Shown: positions 1-11,728, counted from the first letter of the stretch. The stretch is DNA of 64,000 nt from Elymus sibiricus (GCA_039707655.1 CM077671.1:301010509-301074508), one strand, 5' to 3'. The notes: generated by a model from the sequence alone, not told the origin. Made by a program: numbers and translations.

Positions 1-2966
1 CCATTAACTCTCTTAGTGAATAAGGTTGCGTCAATTTTACCAATTTCAAAACCCTTTTCAATGAGAAACTTCGTTAAGCATTTATACGAAGCACGCGGGG
101 CTTGCTTAAGACCATAAAGTGCTTTACGAAGCTTGTAGACATGATTAGGTTTCTTAGGATTCACAAAACCAGGGGGTTGTTTGACATAGACCTCTTCTTC
201 AATCTCACCATTTAAAAATGCACTTTTAATGTCCATTTGATAAAGCGTGATATCATGGTGATTAGCATAAGCAAGGAGAATGCGAATAGCTTCAAGTCTA
301 GCGACGGGTGCATAGGTCTCACCGTAGTCCATACCTTCGACTTGCGTATATCCTTGGGCTACGAGACGCGCCTTGTTGCGTACAACTTGACCATCTTCAT
401 CTTCCTTGTTTCGAAACACCCATTTGGTTCCGATGATGTTGTGCTCGTCCTTGGGCTTGTCCACGAGTGTCCACACTTCGTTCCTCTCAAAGTTGTGAAG
501 CTCTTCATGCATGGCGTTCACCCAATCCGGGTCTTCAAGAGCTTGTTCTACCTTCAAGGGTTCAATGCTAGAGATGAAAGAATAATGCTCACAAAAATTA
601 GCTAAGCGAGTTTTAGAGCGAGTGATTCTCCCGGTTTGTATTTCACCAAAGATTTGGTTTAGAGGATGGTTCTTGGTCACTCTTGCTCGAACTCGGGGTA
701 GCTTCGGCTTGTTGGATGGTGGAGCTTCTTCATCATCATCATCTCCTTCATCTTCGTTGTTGTTGAAGGTGTTGTTTCCTTGAGGTGGTGGTGAAGGAGG
801 TTGTGGTGGATCTTCATGATGTACTTCCTCCTCTTCATCTTGTCGTGTACCGCTTGTGGATGCCTGCATGTCGTGTTGAGGTTCACCTTGACGTGAAGTA
901 GGGGCTTCCACTTAAGTTGACGAAGTACTTTCCTTCACCTCCATGGGACGAATCTTGCCGATGGACAAGTCTTGGATAGCTTCCGAAGGGTCCTTATCTC
1001 CTACATCATTTGGCAATTGTTCGACTTGCGAACCATTAGATTCATCAAACTTCACATCTACCGTCTCTTCAACTTTTCGAGTGAAGTTGTTGTAGACACG
1101 GTAAGTGTGAGAGTTCGATCCGTAACCAAGTAGGAATCCTTCATGAGATTTAGGACCAAATTTAGTACGACGATGCTTATCAAGAATGTAGCACTTTGAG
1201 CCGAATACCCGAAAGTATCCAACTTGGGGTTTGTTACCGGTGAGTAGCTCGTATGCCGTTTTACCGAGAAGCTTGTGCAAGTAGAGTCGGTTTGTGGCAT
1301 GACATGTTGTTTCCACGACTTCTGCCCAAAAGTGTCTTGGCGTCTTGTATTCGTCAAGCATCGTTCTTGCCATCTCAATAAGAGTTCGGTTCTTCCTCTC
1401 AACAACTCCATTTTGTTGAGGCGTGTACGTAGCCGAGAACTCATGTGAGACACCTTCTTCGTCAAGAAAGGTATCTACATGGGTGTTCTTGAACTCTGAT
1501 CTGTTATCGCTCCGAACCTTCTTGATCTTCACTTCAAACTGATTTTGCGCTTTGCGAACGAAGTTCTTGAAGATCTTTTGTACATGCGACTTATCATCAA
1601 GAAAGAATACCCACGTAAATCTGGAAAAATCATCAACTATAACTAGACCATAGGAATTTCCACCGAGGCTCTTGTAAGCATTGGGACCAAAAACATCCAT
1701 GTGAAGTAACTCGAGTGGTCTCCTAGTAGTCATGATATTCTTTACGGGATGACTTCCACCTATTTGCTTTGCAGCTTGACAAGCACTACAAAGTCTATCT
1801 TTGTCAAAGATAACATCTTTAACACCAAGTATATGATCACCTTTGATAAGCTTGTCTAGATTACGCATGCCAACATGTCCTAGTCTTCTATGCCAAAGCC
1901 AACCTTTAGAAGATTTTGCAATAAGACAAATATGAGGTTTGGATCTCTTAGTGAAATCGACAATATATAGATCACCTCTACGGAAACCAGTAAAGACCAT
2001 GTTATGATTATCTTGACAAAACACTTGGCAATCTACTTTCGTGAATAGCACATTAAAACCAAAGTCGGCAAGTCTAGATACGGAAAGAAGATTGTAGCCA
2101 AGGGATTCAACAAGTATGACGTTTTGAATAGAGCTATCATGGGATATGGCCACCTTACCAAGACCAAGTACCTTACCCTTGGAGTTATCTCCAAAAGTTA
2201 CATACCTTCGCAGTCCATGGTTTGGTGTGATCTCTTCAAACATGTCTCTATATCCGGTCATATGATCGGTGCATCCACTATCGAGAATCCACTCTTTTCC
2301 TCCGGACATGTAATCCTTGAAGTTTGCCATGAGACTTAGATTCTTCATGATCTTCTCATGCTCGATGTCGAACAACTCATCTTCGTCATAGTAGCCATGT
2401 TCCACATTGTCATCATCAAGTGGGAAATCCTCGTCACAAGAAACAAGGGATTCGTTAGGGTTGTGATCATGACAATATTCAAGATTATGAATGCGAATGG
2501 CTTCTACAATGATGTTGTTGATAGTTATGACATCTCCTTTAGCACGCATGAGGTCTCTAAGCTCAAATAGATAGTCATCAAACTTGGGATCACTAGGCAT
2601 CATTTTGTGAAAGACGATATTTTTATGAAGAATTTCATCAAGATTACTCAATGAATAACTTGGATATCGTTTCTCCAAGTCATTCCACAAAGTATAAGCA
2701 CATTCAAAATTCTTCATTTGATTAAGCACAATCCTAGGCAATCCTCTAACGATAAGATTAACAGTTCTAAGATTGCATAGCATATCAATTTCCTCTTCGT
2801 GTGTGGGACGTAAAGGATCAATGGGAGGTACATAGGGGTTCTTAATATACTTGCTTAAATGAAATTCATTGAATAGCTCAAGCATCTTATATTTCCATTG
2901 GCTATAGTACTCCCCATCAACAATAGGCACTCTACAACTCAAACTTCCAAAACTAGACACATTCAT
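1..2966 (-). pseudogene. copia gag-pol polyprotein, one in-frame stop, C-terminus beyond window
   Basis: One reading frame stays open from the methionine at 2966 to base 1, except for a TAA at 912-914 (probably CAA to TAA) in the integrase/RT linker. Gag of the UBN2 type comes first. The aspartic protease motif ILDSGCTDHMTG lies near 2290-2255. A GAG-pre-integrase zinc site (HRRLGH, then CSACQ) lies near 1895-1765. The integrase core follows: MDVFGP near 1705, SDNRSEF near 1500 (usually SDNGGEF) and NGVVERKNR near 1410-1385. RT starts in the left 550 bases with [20 protein letters not shown] and YGLKQAPRA motifs; the catalytic YVDD is outside the window. No CCHC zinc knuckle is visible between gag and protease, where most copia gags have one. 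The frame is otherwise well preserved, so this is a fairly young or recently active copy. Confidence 0.9.
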
Positions 2967-3006
2967 CTTCCTCCACAGTGATGAAACCGATGCAATGGAG
3001 ACCAAT

Positions 3007-3018
3007 GCTCTGATACCA
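3007..3018 (-). other. Primer binding site (initiator tRNA-Met type)
   Basis: On the minus strand these bases read TGGTATCAGAGC, complementary to the 3' end of plant initiator methionine tRNA, the usual primer of copia elements. It lies 2 bases inside the 5' LTR edge and about 40 bases before the gag start, so it fixes element orientation. Confidence 0.9.
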
Positions 3019-3020
3019 CT

Positions 3021-4680
3021 TGTAGGATCACTAGAAGTGTGTGTCTAGAGGGGGGGGGGTGAATAGACTACTTGCAAGAATTAAAACCTAACCTTTTCCC
3101 AAGTTAATTGGTTGGCAGATTTTAGCAATTATAGCAAGTCTAGCACTCCCTACACATGCAAGTCAACAAGTATGGCAGCGGAAAATAAAGACATTGCACA
3201 TGGAAGTAAGTAGTTGAGATAGGGAGATCAAACGCATGAGGGACACGAAGATTTTTCCCGTGGTTCCGATAGGTGGTGCTATCGTACATCCACGTTTATG
3301 GAGTCTTCAACCCACGGAGGGTAACAGTCGGGAGAGTCCACGGAGGGCTCCACCCATAAGGGTCCACGAAGTAGCAACCTTGACTATTCCATAACGGCTT
3401 CCGTCCACGAAGGACTAGCCTCACTATGGGTAGATCTTCACGAAGTAGGCAATCTCCTTGCCCGTACAAACTTCTTGGTTCAACTCCACAACACGAAGTA
3501 GGAGGCTCCCAAGCGACACTAACCAATCTAGGAGGCACCACCCTCCAAAAGGTAATAGGCTCAGCAATGTCGATGAACTCCTTGCTCTTGTGCTTCAAGA
3601 TGATAGACTCCTCAACACACAATCACTCTCTCACAGATGTGGCTATGGTGGAAGAGATTGATTTGGTGGAAAGCAACTTGGGGAGGCTAGAGATCAATAT
3701 TCATATGGTAGGAATGGAATAGCTTGATCTCAACACATGAGTAGGTGGCTCTCTCTCAGAAAATTGGATGGGGCAAGTATGGAATAGTTCTAAGTGCTTC
3801 TCTTTCGAGTGGGTGGTGGTGAAGGGGTATATATAGGCATCCCAAAAAATCCAACCGTTACACCTAAAGTGACCAACTCGGTGACACCGAAGTGTAAAAC
3901 TCGGTGGTACCGAAGTGACCAAAAGGCAGTAACTTTTAAATCTTGGTGAGACCGATACATAACTCTCGGTGGTACCGATTAGATGACCAATGGTCAGAAT
4001 GCACAACTTGGTGAGACCGATTCTCAATTTTCGGTGGTACCAATTCTTGACAACGGCTAACCAGAGAGTTGGTCCAAAACTCGGTGAGACCGATTCACAA
4101 AACTCGGTGGTAGCGATTCTTGAGAATGGCTAACCGGGAAGTTGGTCCAAATCTTGGTGAGACCGATTGGCAAAACTTGGTGGTACCGATGCTTGAAAAT
4201 AGCTAACCAGAAAGTTGGCAACTGAATTCGGTGGCACCGAAGTGTAATATTGGTAGTACCGAGATGGGTTTGGCTAAGGATCTGTCTAGGGTTTGAATCT
4301 CGGTGAGACCGAATAGGAATTGTTGGTCTTACCGATTTGAGTGGTAGGGTTCTAGACAGAGTATTTGTGGAAGAGCTTGTGGGTGTTTTTGGTGACTATC
4401 ACTTGTGCACGTGGACCAACAGTACCTTACCCCCTTTTAATAGTATTGGCTTTCCTATGGACTCAAAGTGATTTCTCACAAAGTAAAATGTAGAGTCCTC
4501 TTGCTTGAAGCTTTGCCAATCCAATTCCTTGCATCTAGGGGTTTCTCCTCACAATCCTTTTTGCCAACCCTCTCTGTGGACTTTCACCTGAAATACACTA
4601 GGTAGAAATATTAGTCCAAGATACAATGTATGTTGTCATGAATTATCAAAACCACCAAGGGAGCATGTTGTGCTTTCACA
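3021..4680 (-). repeat. 5' LTR of the copia element
   Basis: About 1.66 kb bounded by TG..CA on the plus strand, next to the PBS. The inner edge begins TGTAGGATCACTAG on plus; the outer edge ends near GTGCTTTCACA, with a one- or two-base uncertainty. Between about 3860 and 4340 it holds a run of degenerate repeats alternating forms of ctcggtgagaccgatt and ctcggtggtaccgat. A TATA box sits at 3828-3835. The second LTR is outside the window. Confidence 0.8.
3828..3835 (-). promoter_or_regulatory. TATA box of the copia 5' LTR
   Basis: TATATATA read on the minus strand inside the LTR, roughly 860 bases upstream of the gag start, where the U3 promoter of a copia LTR is expected. Transcription would run leftward. 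Confidence 0.55.
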
Positions 4681-4904
4681 TTGACCGGTCAAAACCATGT
4701 TGACTCAATAGCGATACTGAGTCATCCGAGATGAGGGACTAAACTTGTCTGGTTTCAAGAATTAGGGGGTGCAAGCTGACTAGTTTGAGAGTTGAGGGAG
4801 CAAATCTAGACTTTTAAATGAGTTGAGGGATTAAAATAGACTTTTCCCATAGCATATCAAATCATAATATATGTATATTATTATATTTCCTGGATTTATT
4901 TTGG

Positions 4905-5160
4905 GTTTGTGGCACCGGTTAGGTTTCTTGTGATTGAACTATCACATCCAGGTTCAAGTCCTAGACTTGGTATGGATGCTCGCATATTTTCTAGATTTAT
5001 TTCAATTTCTCGGGCACTATTTTTTCAAGGATATGGTGTGCCCACCAACTACAAGGCATTTGTGGCAATTTCGTTAATATCAAGATCTACCGACTCGGTC
5101 CCTCGGAGGTGTTCATAGGGGTAGGGAGTACATTTGTGTGTTTATATTAATTAAAAAAAG
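4905..5160 (+). repeat. tRNA-derived SINE-like repeat
   Basis: A near-consensus RNA polymerase III B box (GGTTCAAGTCC, 4951-4961) lies about 40 bases after an A-box-like stretch (GTGGCACCGGTTAGG, 4909-4923). The unit continues for about 200 bases to an A-rich tail near 5150. The same sentence-like core, including 'ggttcaagtcctagacttgg', is one I recall as common in Triticeae DNA. It does not fold as an intact tRNA and lacks a convincing anticodon arm, so a SINE or a tRNA-related repeat is the best reading. The ends are approximate. The 220 bases before it (4681-4904) show no gene. Confidence 0.5.
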
Positions 5161-5189
5161 TTTTACAAATAAACCAAACACTCGGTCTC

Positions 5190-7011
5190 GTACATGGTTT
5201 ACTATCACGACATTAGTGAACTGAAATGCTTAGCGCTCGTAAGCACCCACGGTCGAACCTCTTCTTTAATCTTACCAAAAACAACACTTAGCAATGTGGA
5301 GATGTTTCTAAAAACTATCGAATTTCGCTCGTTCCAAATCCCACAAAACAAGCATGAGGAGGGAAGCAAATCTTTTCTTGTGTTGCCGGTGCCATTTTAG
5401 CCATTGAGGCTGGCCATCGAGCACCACCAATCCGTGGGGATAAGTAGTCCCAATATTCCTTGTGCAAATCCACCATCCCAAGATGAAGTTTGACTTGCTC
5501 CCAACTGTGTCTAGTTTATCTACACTTGAAGAGAAAGTGTGCGAAAGATTCCGGTTCTTGGTTGCACGATCAATTAAGCTAACCACACCACTGGAGGTGG
5601 TCCGCCGTCCAAACCGTGTCCTGAAGGATGAGCCAAGCACCAAACTTGTGCTTTGGAGGAGGCAAATTTTCCCAAACCACGGGTCCCAAGTTGTGCCTTG
5701 TATGCCGAGGAGGCCCGGTAGGATGCCAACGTTGTATGATTCCAGATGATTGTATCCTCTTCATCGTTCTGAAGGTGTGTGTCCTACAACTTGAGCCATA
5801 GCTTATAGAAATCCATAATGTGTTGCACCGAGAGGTCCGAATTGTTTTGATGTTCACTTGTTATTGTGCACAACATCACAAACAAATAACTTCTTACTCT
5901 TCTTTGATATAGAATAAATGTATGGAGCAATGTATTTTGGCTTTTGACCTTGCAACCAAGGCGATTGCTAGAAGTTTGTAGTTTTACAACTTCCAATGGT
6001 GATGGTCATCAATCTATAAAAGAGATCCATGTCAAACTCATCACATGGATGGCCAAGCCCCACCCAATCTCTCTGGTTCAGTCCACTCAATCCATGGCCA
6101 ACGAAGCCCAAGGGCACACACAAATTTGTCCAAGTCAAGGATCCCAAGGCCACCAAACCCCTTGGACGTACAAACTTGCTCCCATTTGACTTTGCACTTA
6201 CTACCTGAGACCTTGTCCATTCATACCCAAAGGAAACCCAACACAATTTTGATGATAACCTTCACAGATCCTTTGGGAAGGATCATGGGGGTGATATGAT
6301 AAATAGCTTGCAAGGATATAACAGAATAAACCAAGGAGTTTCTTCCAATGACCGTGACATGCATGACATCCTGCTGCACGAGTTTTCTTGCCATTTTGTC
6401 AGGCAAGTGCTGAAAATCAACCACCCTCAGTCGGTGCACGGAGAGAGGAAGCCCGAGGTATTGAAGCGGGGAAAGTGGCCATAACTGCTGGGAACCCAAG
6501 GAGAACATCACTGAGGTCAACGTCCAAACCACGAATTGGAGCCACCAAGCTCTTCTATACATTAGTTACCAGACCAATGACATCGCCAAAATTCCGACAG
6601 ATGCCCATAAGGTTGTCAATGTCCTCTCTGAAGGGTGCCACAAAAATGGTTGCACCATCCGCATATGGTCCTTCCCCGCAACCTTCGGAGGGTGCCAATC
6701 TCGTTGGCCAGATCCAAGATCCATGGGTCGATGGCGATCACGAAGAGGAGCGGCGGGAGGTGATCCTCCTGATGGAGGCCGCATTCATGAAGGATAGGCA
6801 TGCCCGGCCCACCATTAAGTATGGCCTGAGAGGAATACGTGCCAAGTAAGGTCGGCAACCAATCACGGAAATTTGACGGGAAACCTCGATGCTGCAACAG
6901 CTCAACCAAGTACTCCCAACAGACGAAATCAAAAGCATTCCGAATATCCAATTTTAGCAGAAGGGGTGGCATGTGGGTCATGTGCGGACGATGCACAAAG
7001 CATGTGTGTAT
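5190..7011 (-). pseudogene. LINE (non-LTR retrotransposon) ORF2 relic, reverse transcriptase to C-terminal region
   Basis: Several frames on the minus strand together follow the order of a plant LINE ORF2. RT-like sequence at 6990-6620 includes LLLKLDIRNAFDFVCWEYL and a decayed match to the GLRQGDPLSP block. A thumb-region block with YLGLPLSVHRL lies near 6460. The post-RT zinc-finger and tail region runs at about 5860-5310. Frameshifts and stops separate the pieces, so it cannot be functional. The RT acts, in intact LINEs, by target-primed reverse transcription in the nucleus. The 5' end is replaced at 7011 by a second LINE fragment. Confidence 0.8.
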
Positions 7012-7590
7012 GTTTTTTTAGAACTGCCAAGCTTTATTGCTCAAAGATTGCAACGCTTGGGATACATAGAGAATTATGCGGTTAGCCCAACCTTACATGG
7101 CGCCCTTGATCTAAAGAATGAGCGTACTTGGCAAGCGTATGCACTTCATAATTCGAAGCACAACCTTGATTTTTTTGCAATTAAACTCTGTTGCTCTTAA
7201 CTTAATCTTGGATATAATTTGACCATAGCTCCCACTGCGACTCTTCAAGATATCACTAGTGACTTGCTTAGAATCATTTGCCACCACAATGTCATGAACG
7301 AGGAGATCATCCGCAAGCGAGAGGGCTTCTTGGTACACAATCTCTCTGAGAGTTGCAACGTCCCGAACACCGTGATTTACCGGAGCCGACGAACCAAGGT
7401 AATTCCCGCTAGAGTGTCGACAAACAACTGTAGTCGAGCCACCAATCCCTGATCTGGTGAGGCCTGCATCAACATGTATTTTAGCAAATCCAACATGCAA
7501 AGCATGCGTGTAGGTGAGCATCTGCATTGTTCTGTAACGATAAACAAAAATAACAAAGTCTTTAGTCCCAAACAAATTGGCGCTTGTTTT
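7012..7590 (-). pseudogene. LINE 3' fragment with RNase H-like domain
   Basis: The minus-strand frame at 7575-7111 matches the plant RNase H-like domain (RVT_3 type): it has an AKIHVDAGLTRSGIGG strand with the first acidic residue, then LREIVYQEALSLADDL and VANDSKQV blocks. A T run on the plus strand (7013-7019) is a short poly(A) on the minus strand and marks the 3' end. It is a 5'-truncated LINE copy, apparently inserted into the LINE relic on its left. RNase H is only the C-terminal part of such elements; no RT of its own is present. Confidence 0.65.
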
Positions 7591-8526
7591 GTGTTTTTAA
7601 AAAAGGGAAAAGTTCTGGTTGTACCCCATCTACCCTCTTCGTCCATTCTTGCATCGAAGTTCACACAGGAAAACTTATCTTTTATCTTTCTCCCAAATAA
7701 AAGAACATTTGAATTTGAAACTTTGCAGATCAACATCATACAAGTACTACCATGTGCACGAAAGTTTTCAGATTTTTCTGGGTGAACTTAAATTTTAAAA
7801 GATGATGCAATTCATCGAAGATTTGAAATTTGACAAATTTATGTTTCATCAAAAAAATCGGAAACATTTTATAGAATGAGTCACACTTGTGTATAGTTGG
7901 TTTGCAAAGTTGCAAGGCCAAATGCTTGCTTGTTTGCAAGAAACAAAATTGACAAATTTCTATATAAGAATAGCACAAATCTTGAAACAAACTGAGTGAT
8001 CTACATAGAGAGTACACTGGTATGTGTCACAAAAAATCCACACTCGAAAAGGGTTAGTTCTGGTTGTACCCTAGACAGAGGATACACTGGTATGGGGTAC
8101 AAAAATTCCACACTAAAAAAATCCATCCATCTCATAATATAAGGCGTATTTGCAGCTATGTTTAGCTTACAAAAACCGTCTTATATATATCTATACCTAC
8201 CTACTAATACCTACCTACTAATAAAGGTAATAAGTATTCTTGTTCCGTCATGCTATTTTACAGAAAACCCCCAGAGGTTTCTAATAATCAACCCGCAGCC
8301 CAGTTTTAAGTCAGCTTTTTTGCTTTTGCAGAAAACTCCCTAATGTTTGTGGTCAACCCGCAGACCAATTTTAAGTTAGATTTTCGCTTTTATAGGAAAC
8401 CACCTAATATTTTGGGTCAATCAACCGGCAGTAATATCAAATGCTTCATATTTAAACGCTAACTCCAAATTTAACATGTTAGATATATGGAATTTGATTA
8501 GAAAAACGTGTAAAATCTGAATATGA
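7591..8526. other. Unassigned AT-rich stretch with short local repeats
   Basis: No gene is supported. A phrase 'gttctggttgtaccc' occurs at about 7613 and again near 8053. A roughly 42-base unit starting 'tacactggtatg' occurs twice, near 8012 and 8080. A Stowaway-like end resembling the grass 'ctcataatataaggcgtattt' consensus lies at about 8128-8150. A palindromic string of 'acctacctactaata' is at 8195-8225. These are probably remnants of small DNA elements that I cannot delimit. Confidence 0.4.
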
Positions 8527-8537
8527 CGTTATTTTAC

Positions 8538-8951
8538 CGAAAGTGCCTAGGAGCTCTCGGGTGCTACGCCCCCCTATATTCAAAAATAATAATAATAATT
8601 CAAAAACACTTAAAAAATCCCGGAACTTTTTATGGAATGAAACATGACCAAGTATTGCACTCGTATAAAAATATTAAACATGGAATAACTTTCATTGCAC
8701 CCCGGGATAAAAGTTTTCCCAAAAAATGCTAGATAAAACTACTATTCATGCTATATTGTCGTCATAAATTTGATTTTTTTGCCCTGAAGACAACGGGAAT
8801 AATTCCTTGGCCAAAATTTTTATACTAGTACATTACCTAGTCATATTGAATTCTAAAAAAGTTCTGGGATTTTTTTTTACCTTTTTTTCAAATTACTAAA
8901 TTATTTTTGAATATAGGGGGGTGGAGCACCCGAGTGCTCCTAATCCGCTCC
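8538..8951. mobile_element. Mutator-type MITE
   Basis: Both ends carry a long imperfect inverted repeat of about 45-50 bases. The best part reads 'cgggtgctacgcccccctat' on the left and its near-complement on the right. The flanks are an exact 11-base direct duplication, cgttattttac, at 8527-8537 and 8952-8962. A 9-11 base TSD with long TIRs is the Mutator signature. The 414-base interior is AT-rich and has no coding capacity. Confidence 0.85.
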
Positions 8952-8962
8952 CGTTATTTTAC

Positions 8963-9477
8963 TTGTTAATCTTCTAAAAATGCTATTTAGGGTGCAACCT
9001 TAATCAATAGGGTATGATCCATCTTTCTTTAATACCGATGCCGATTCGGATTGAAAATGAACAGCACAGCAAAACCGGGATTGGAGACAAAAGAAACCAT
9101 CTATAATCACACATGCATGCTTGCCAAAACCTCATAGATAAAAATAGATTTAACATCTTATGCCAAGAGAGAAATACGTCTTAAGATTGACAACATTCAA
9201 ACATGTTATGGCAACATAAATGGGATACCATGCGCTCAAATAAAAGACGTGGGCCTGTTGGGGTCTTGAGTCATGGTTACTGGGTTAAGAGACTAGTATT
9301 TTTTTTCCATTGCAATGCACATGGTTTTTTGCTAGTAAGTAGTAAGTACAAACGTGCTAGTATCCATCTTTTGTGTGTGCGGGAAGTGCCATTATCCATC
9401 CGGTATCATAGAATGGTGCATTCACTGCTCTTTCCCAAGTATAATGTTTGCCGCGCTGGGTCTTGCTTGTCTAGTGC
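8963..9477. other. Intergenic stretch, nothing recognised
   Basis: No ORF with family features, no terminal repeats and no tandem repeats seen. Base composition is moderately AT-rich. Confidence 0.4.
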
Positions 9478-9850
9478 TAAGGACGTGTTTGATTGCTCGC
9501 ATCTATTTTGTTTACATTGCATGCTTATTTCAGTTGGGCCTAGCTGAGAAAAAATAGGCTAAAACTCAATATGTGCACATTGTTTGGTTGCCTGCATAGC
9601 CTTTAGCCCGGCTGCGACGAAACGGAAGGCAAATTGTTTGGTTGCGAGCTTGTTTAGGCGGAAACGCAAGTCAGGCTGTTTGGTTACATGCAAAACATGT
9701 TTTCTAGAGGTCGTGAGGTTACCAGCACATTAGCAGGCAGGACACAACCAAAATAGACAACACATGAACCATTTTAACTTCATACAAATCTTAAACAAGC
9801 AAGACATAGTCTAAAACATGAAGCAATTAGGCAACATAGAAGTCTCCAGA

Positions 9851-10347
9851 CATCCACGACGAAGATGTCATCGTGCTTCTTGCACTTGGTCAACACCTCA
9901 ATGTCTTCGTCACTGAAGATGATCACCTTCAGGGTGTTGGGAGTCAGCAACTTGAAGGTGACCATGCAGCCCATCCTGATCTGGTGAACAACGGCGAAGG
10001 GGGGCCAACCCTGATCAATGGTAACCCTCACATTCACCAGTTGGACCGTACCCGCAACCGGTCTTCGTCTTGAGCTTAAACTCCCGAGGGACGACATGGA
10101 AGTGCTTCGTGAAGTCTAGAGGCATTGGCATGCACTCTAGCTTCGGGGCAAGGATCACCTTGGAGAAGTGGATTGGTCATGCCTCCTCATGGTAATGGTA
10201 GTAGCTTCTCCGCTTGCCGCTGGGGGAGGGGGGGCTCCTCCACGACCACATCGTCGTCTAAGGGGGACACTACCTCCTTGCCTTGTCTTCGGACGCCACC
10301 ACCTCCTTGCCCTTGTCTCCGAGCGCCACCACTTCCTTGCCCTTCAT
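9851..10347 (-). pseudogene. B3 DNA-binding domain protein, broken
   Basis: On the minus strand a charged linker with three GKEVV repeats (10345-10220) precedes a B3 domain. The first half, LAPKLECMPMPLDFTKHF then VPREFKLKTKTGC, lies at 10155-10055. A frameshift near 10050-10066 moves the second half, VRVTIDQGWPPFAV then MVTFKLL and LKVIIF, into another frame (about 10045-9880). B3 domains bind DNA in the nucleus. The strand order and the paired halves are convincing; the function is lost by the frameshift. It lies wholly within the PIF/Harbinger-like ends, which suggests capture, although insertion of TIR-like ends around a local gene cannot be excluded. Confidence 0.65.
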
Positions 10348-10545
10348 GTTCTCTGTCTTGATCTGCATTATGAACAACACGAAATTCAAAGGATGATCAA
10401 CATTCATTTGTATCATCCAAGGCCTCTATATTTACCCACCCAAAGGCTCCACTACTTACCCACCACCACACCTAATTAACCCATTATGTCTCTACTCTTC
10501 CACATATCACTGTCACTCCTTTTCCACATCTCTGTTTCACCATCT

Positions 10546-11077
10546 CTCCATTGCCATGAACCCCATCCCCAAGCCATTCCCACGGGGCATTGGATGGAGG
10601 TCTTTCTTCCTTGGCAGCTCACTCGGTGACTGCACCAAGTTCGACAATACCATAAAAGTATGCTAACTTCACCAACATCGAGGACATGCATAAGGAGGCA
10701 AACGTTGTGGTGTTGAAGGCGACAGAGGATGAGTTGAAGACATTGATTCCTGACCACGGTCAAAGGCGCTATGTCGGTAGACATATTGCGATGGCCTATG
10801 GATCAGGCCGAGTCCGGTGATGCTGGCTAGAGACAGATGGGCCAAGTGTTGGAAGTACATGGCTCGTCAAGACTAGCCGGTCGCCACAGTGGCGTCGACC
10901 GTCATTGTTCTAGAGCTGAAGGACAACGAAGAGGTGGAGGTGGTGGTCAGGGCGCCGGAGCCAGACCACCGTACTATGCCAATCGTTTTGGACGACAACG
11001 GGGATAAGGAGATGGTGCATGCTACGATCGAGCCGGAGGTGGACAACTACAATGCCAAGGGCCCCCACCGGTCCTAA
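10546..11077 (+). other. Coding-like sequence of unknown identity inside the Harbinger-like element
   Basis: Two plus-strand pieces read like protein: one around 10546-10815 with KEANVVVLKATEDELKTL, and one at 10889-11077 rich in acidic and proline residues (ELKDNEEVEVVVRAPEPDH). They are in different frames with a stop between them. I do not recognise a family. They might be remnants of another captured gene or an accident of GC-rich sequence. Confidence 0.25.
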
Positions 11078-11728
11078 CGCCTCCAGTGTCGTCGCGGCTA
11101 GGATGTAGCGACACTGTATAAGATTGATTTACCCTCATTCTCCAATCCCCTTGTACTCAATCTCGATCGAACCCTAAAATCCACTGCTGCCTAAATCAAA
11201 ATGTGGTGATCAGTCCTATCGAAACCCCAGAATCAATCATACCCTTAGCACGCGAATCGAATGCGCAAACCGAATCTAATACACGAATCGAATGCGAAAA
11301 ATCAAGAGCGAAGAGATGAAACATAGGGCTTACCGCCCTTGCCGAACTGTAGTCGGTGATGTTGGTGATGCCGGTGCTCGCATTGCTGCTCTTCGCTACG
11401 CTGATTGCTGCCGCCAGTGTGAGAGTGGAAAGAGTGGAGAGAAGGGAGAGAGAGCGGTGAGGGTAATTATGCCAGCGCTTCGGGAAACAATGTGACGTCT
11501 CGAACGTGTCTCCTCGTGTGCAGCCGCCGCCGCTCACGTGCGTCTACTTGCATCCCAAAGTCCTGGCTGTGGAAAAACTGTCTATTCAGCTGTTCCCAGC
11601 GGGCCTGGCCTGAAGGTGTTTTAAGTTCCGTGCTATACAGCAAACAGTGAACGCGGGCAACCAAACAAGTAATTTTCTTCCCACATGGGTCTGGCTAGAA
11701 TGTATGCGAGCAACCAAACACACCCTAA

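Larger units (their letters stand above)
1..4680 (-). mobile_element. Ty1/copia LTR retrotransposon, right part (5' LTR, PBS, gag-pol), truncated by window edge
   Basis: The element reads on the minus strand. From right to left there is a 5' LTR (3021-4680), a primer binding site (3007-3018), then gag, protease, integrase and the start of reverse transcriptase in the copia order. The rest of RT, RNase H and the 3' LTR lie before base 1, so the TSD cannot be checked. Domain order, with integrase before RT, is diagnostic of Ty1/copia. Confidence 0.93.
9481..11725. mobile_element. PIF/Harbinger-like DNA element carrying B3-gene cargo
   Basis: The left end (GGACGTGTTTGATTGCTCG) and the reverse complement of the right end (GGGTGTGTTTGGTTGCTCG) form a 22-base TIR with three mismatches. 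The element is flanked by TAA at 9478-9480 and 11726-11728, the three-base TSD typical of PIF/Harbinger. Subterminal copies of 'tgtttggttgc' occur near 9595, 9642 and 9680. No transposase or Myb-like ORF is present, so it is non-autonomous. The interior holds a B3-domain pseudogene and some unidentified coding-like sequence. Confidence 0.7.

Noticed and set aside
4905..5000. Functional tRNA gene suggested by the B box
   Set aside because: No cloverleaf with paired acceptor and anticodon arms could be drawn, and the unit is much longer than a tRNA.
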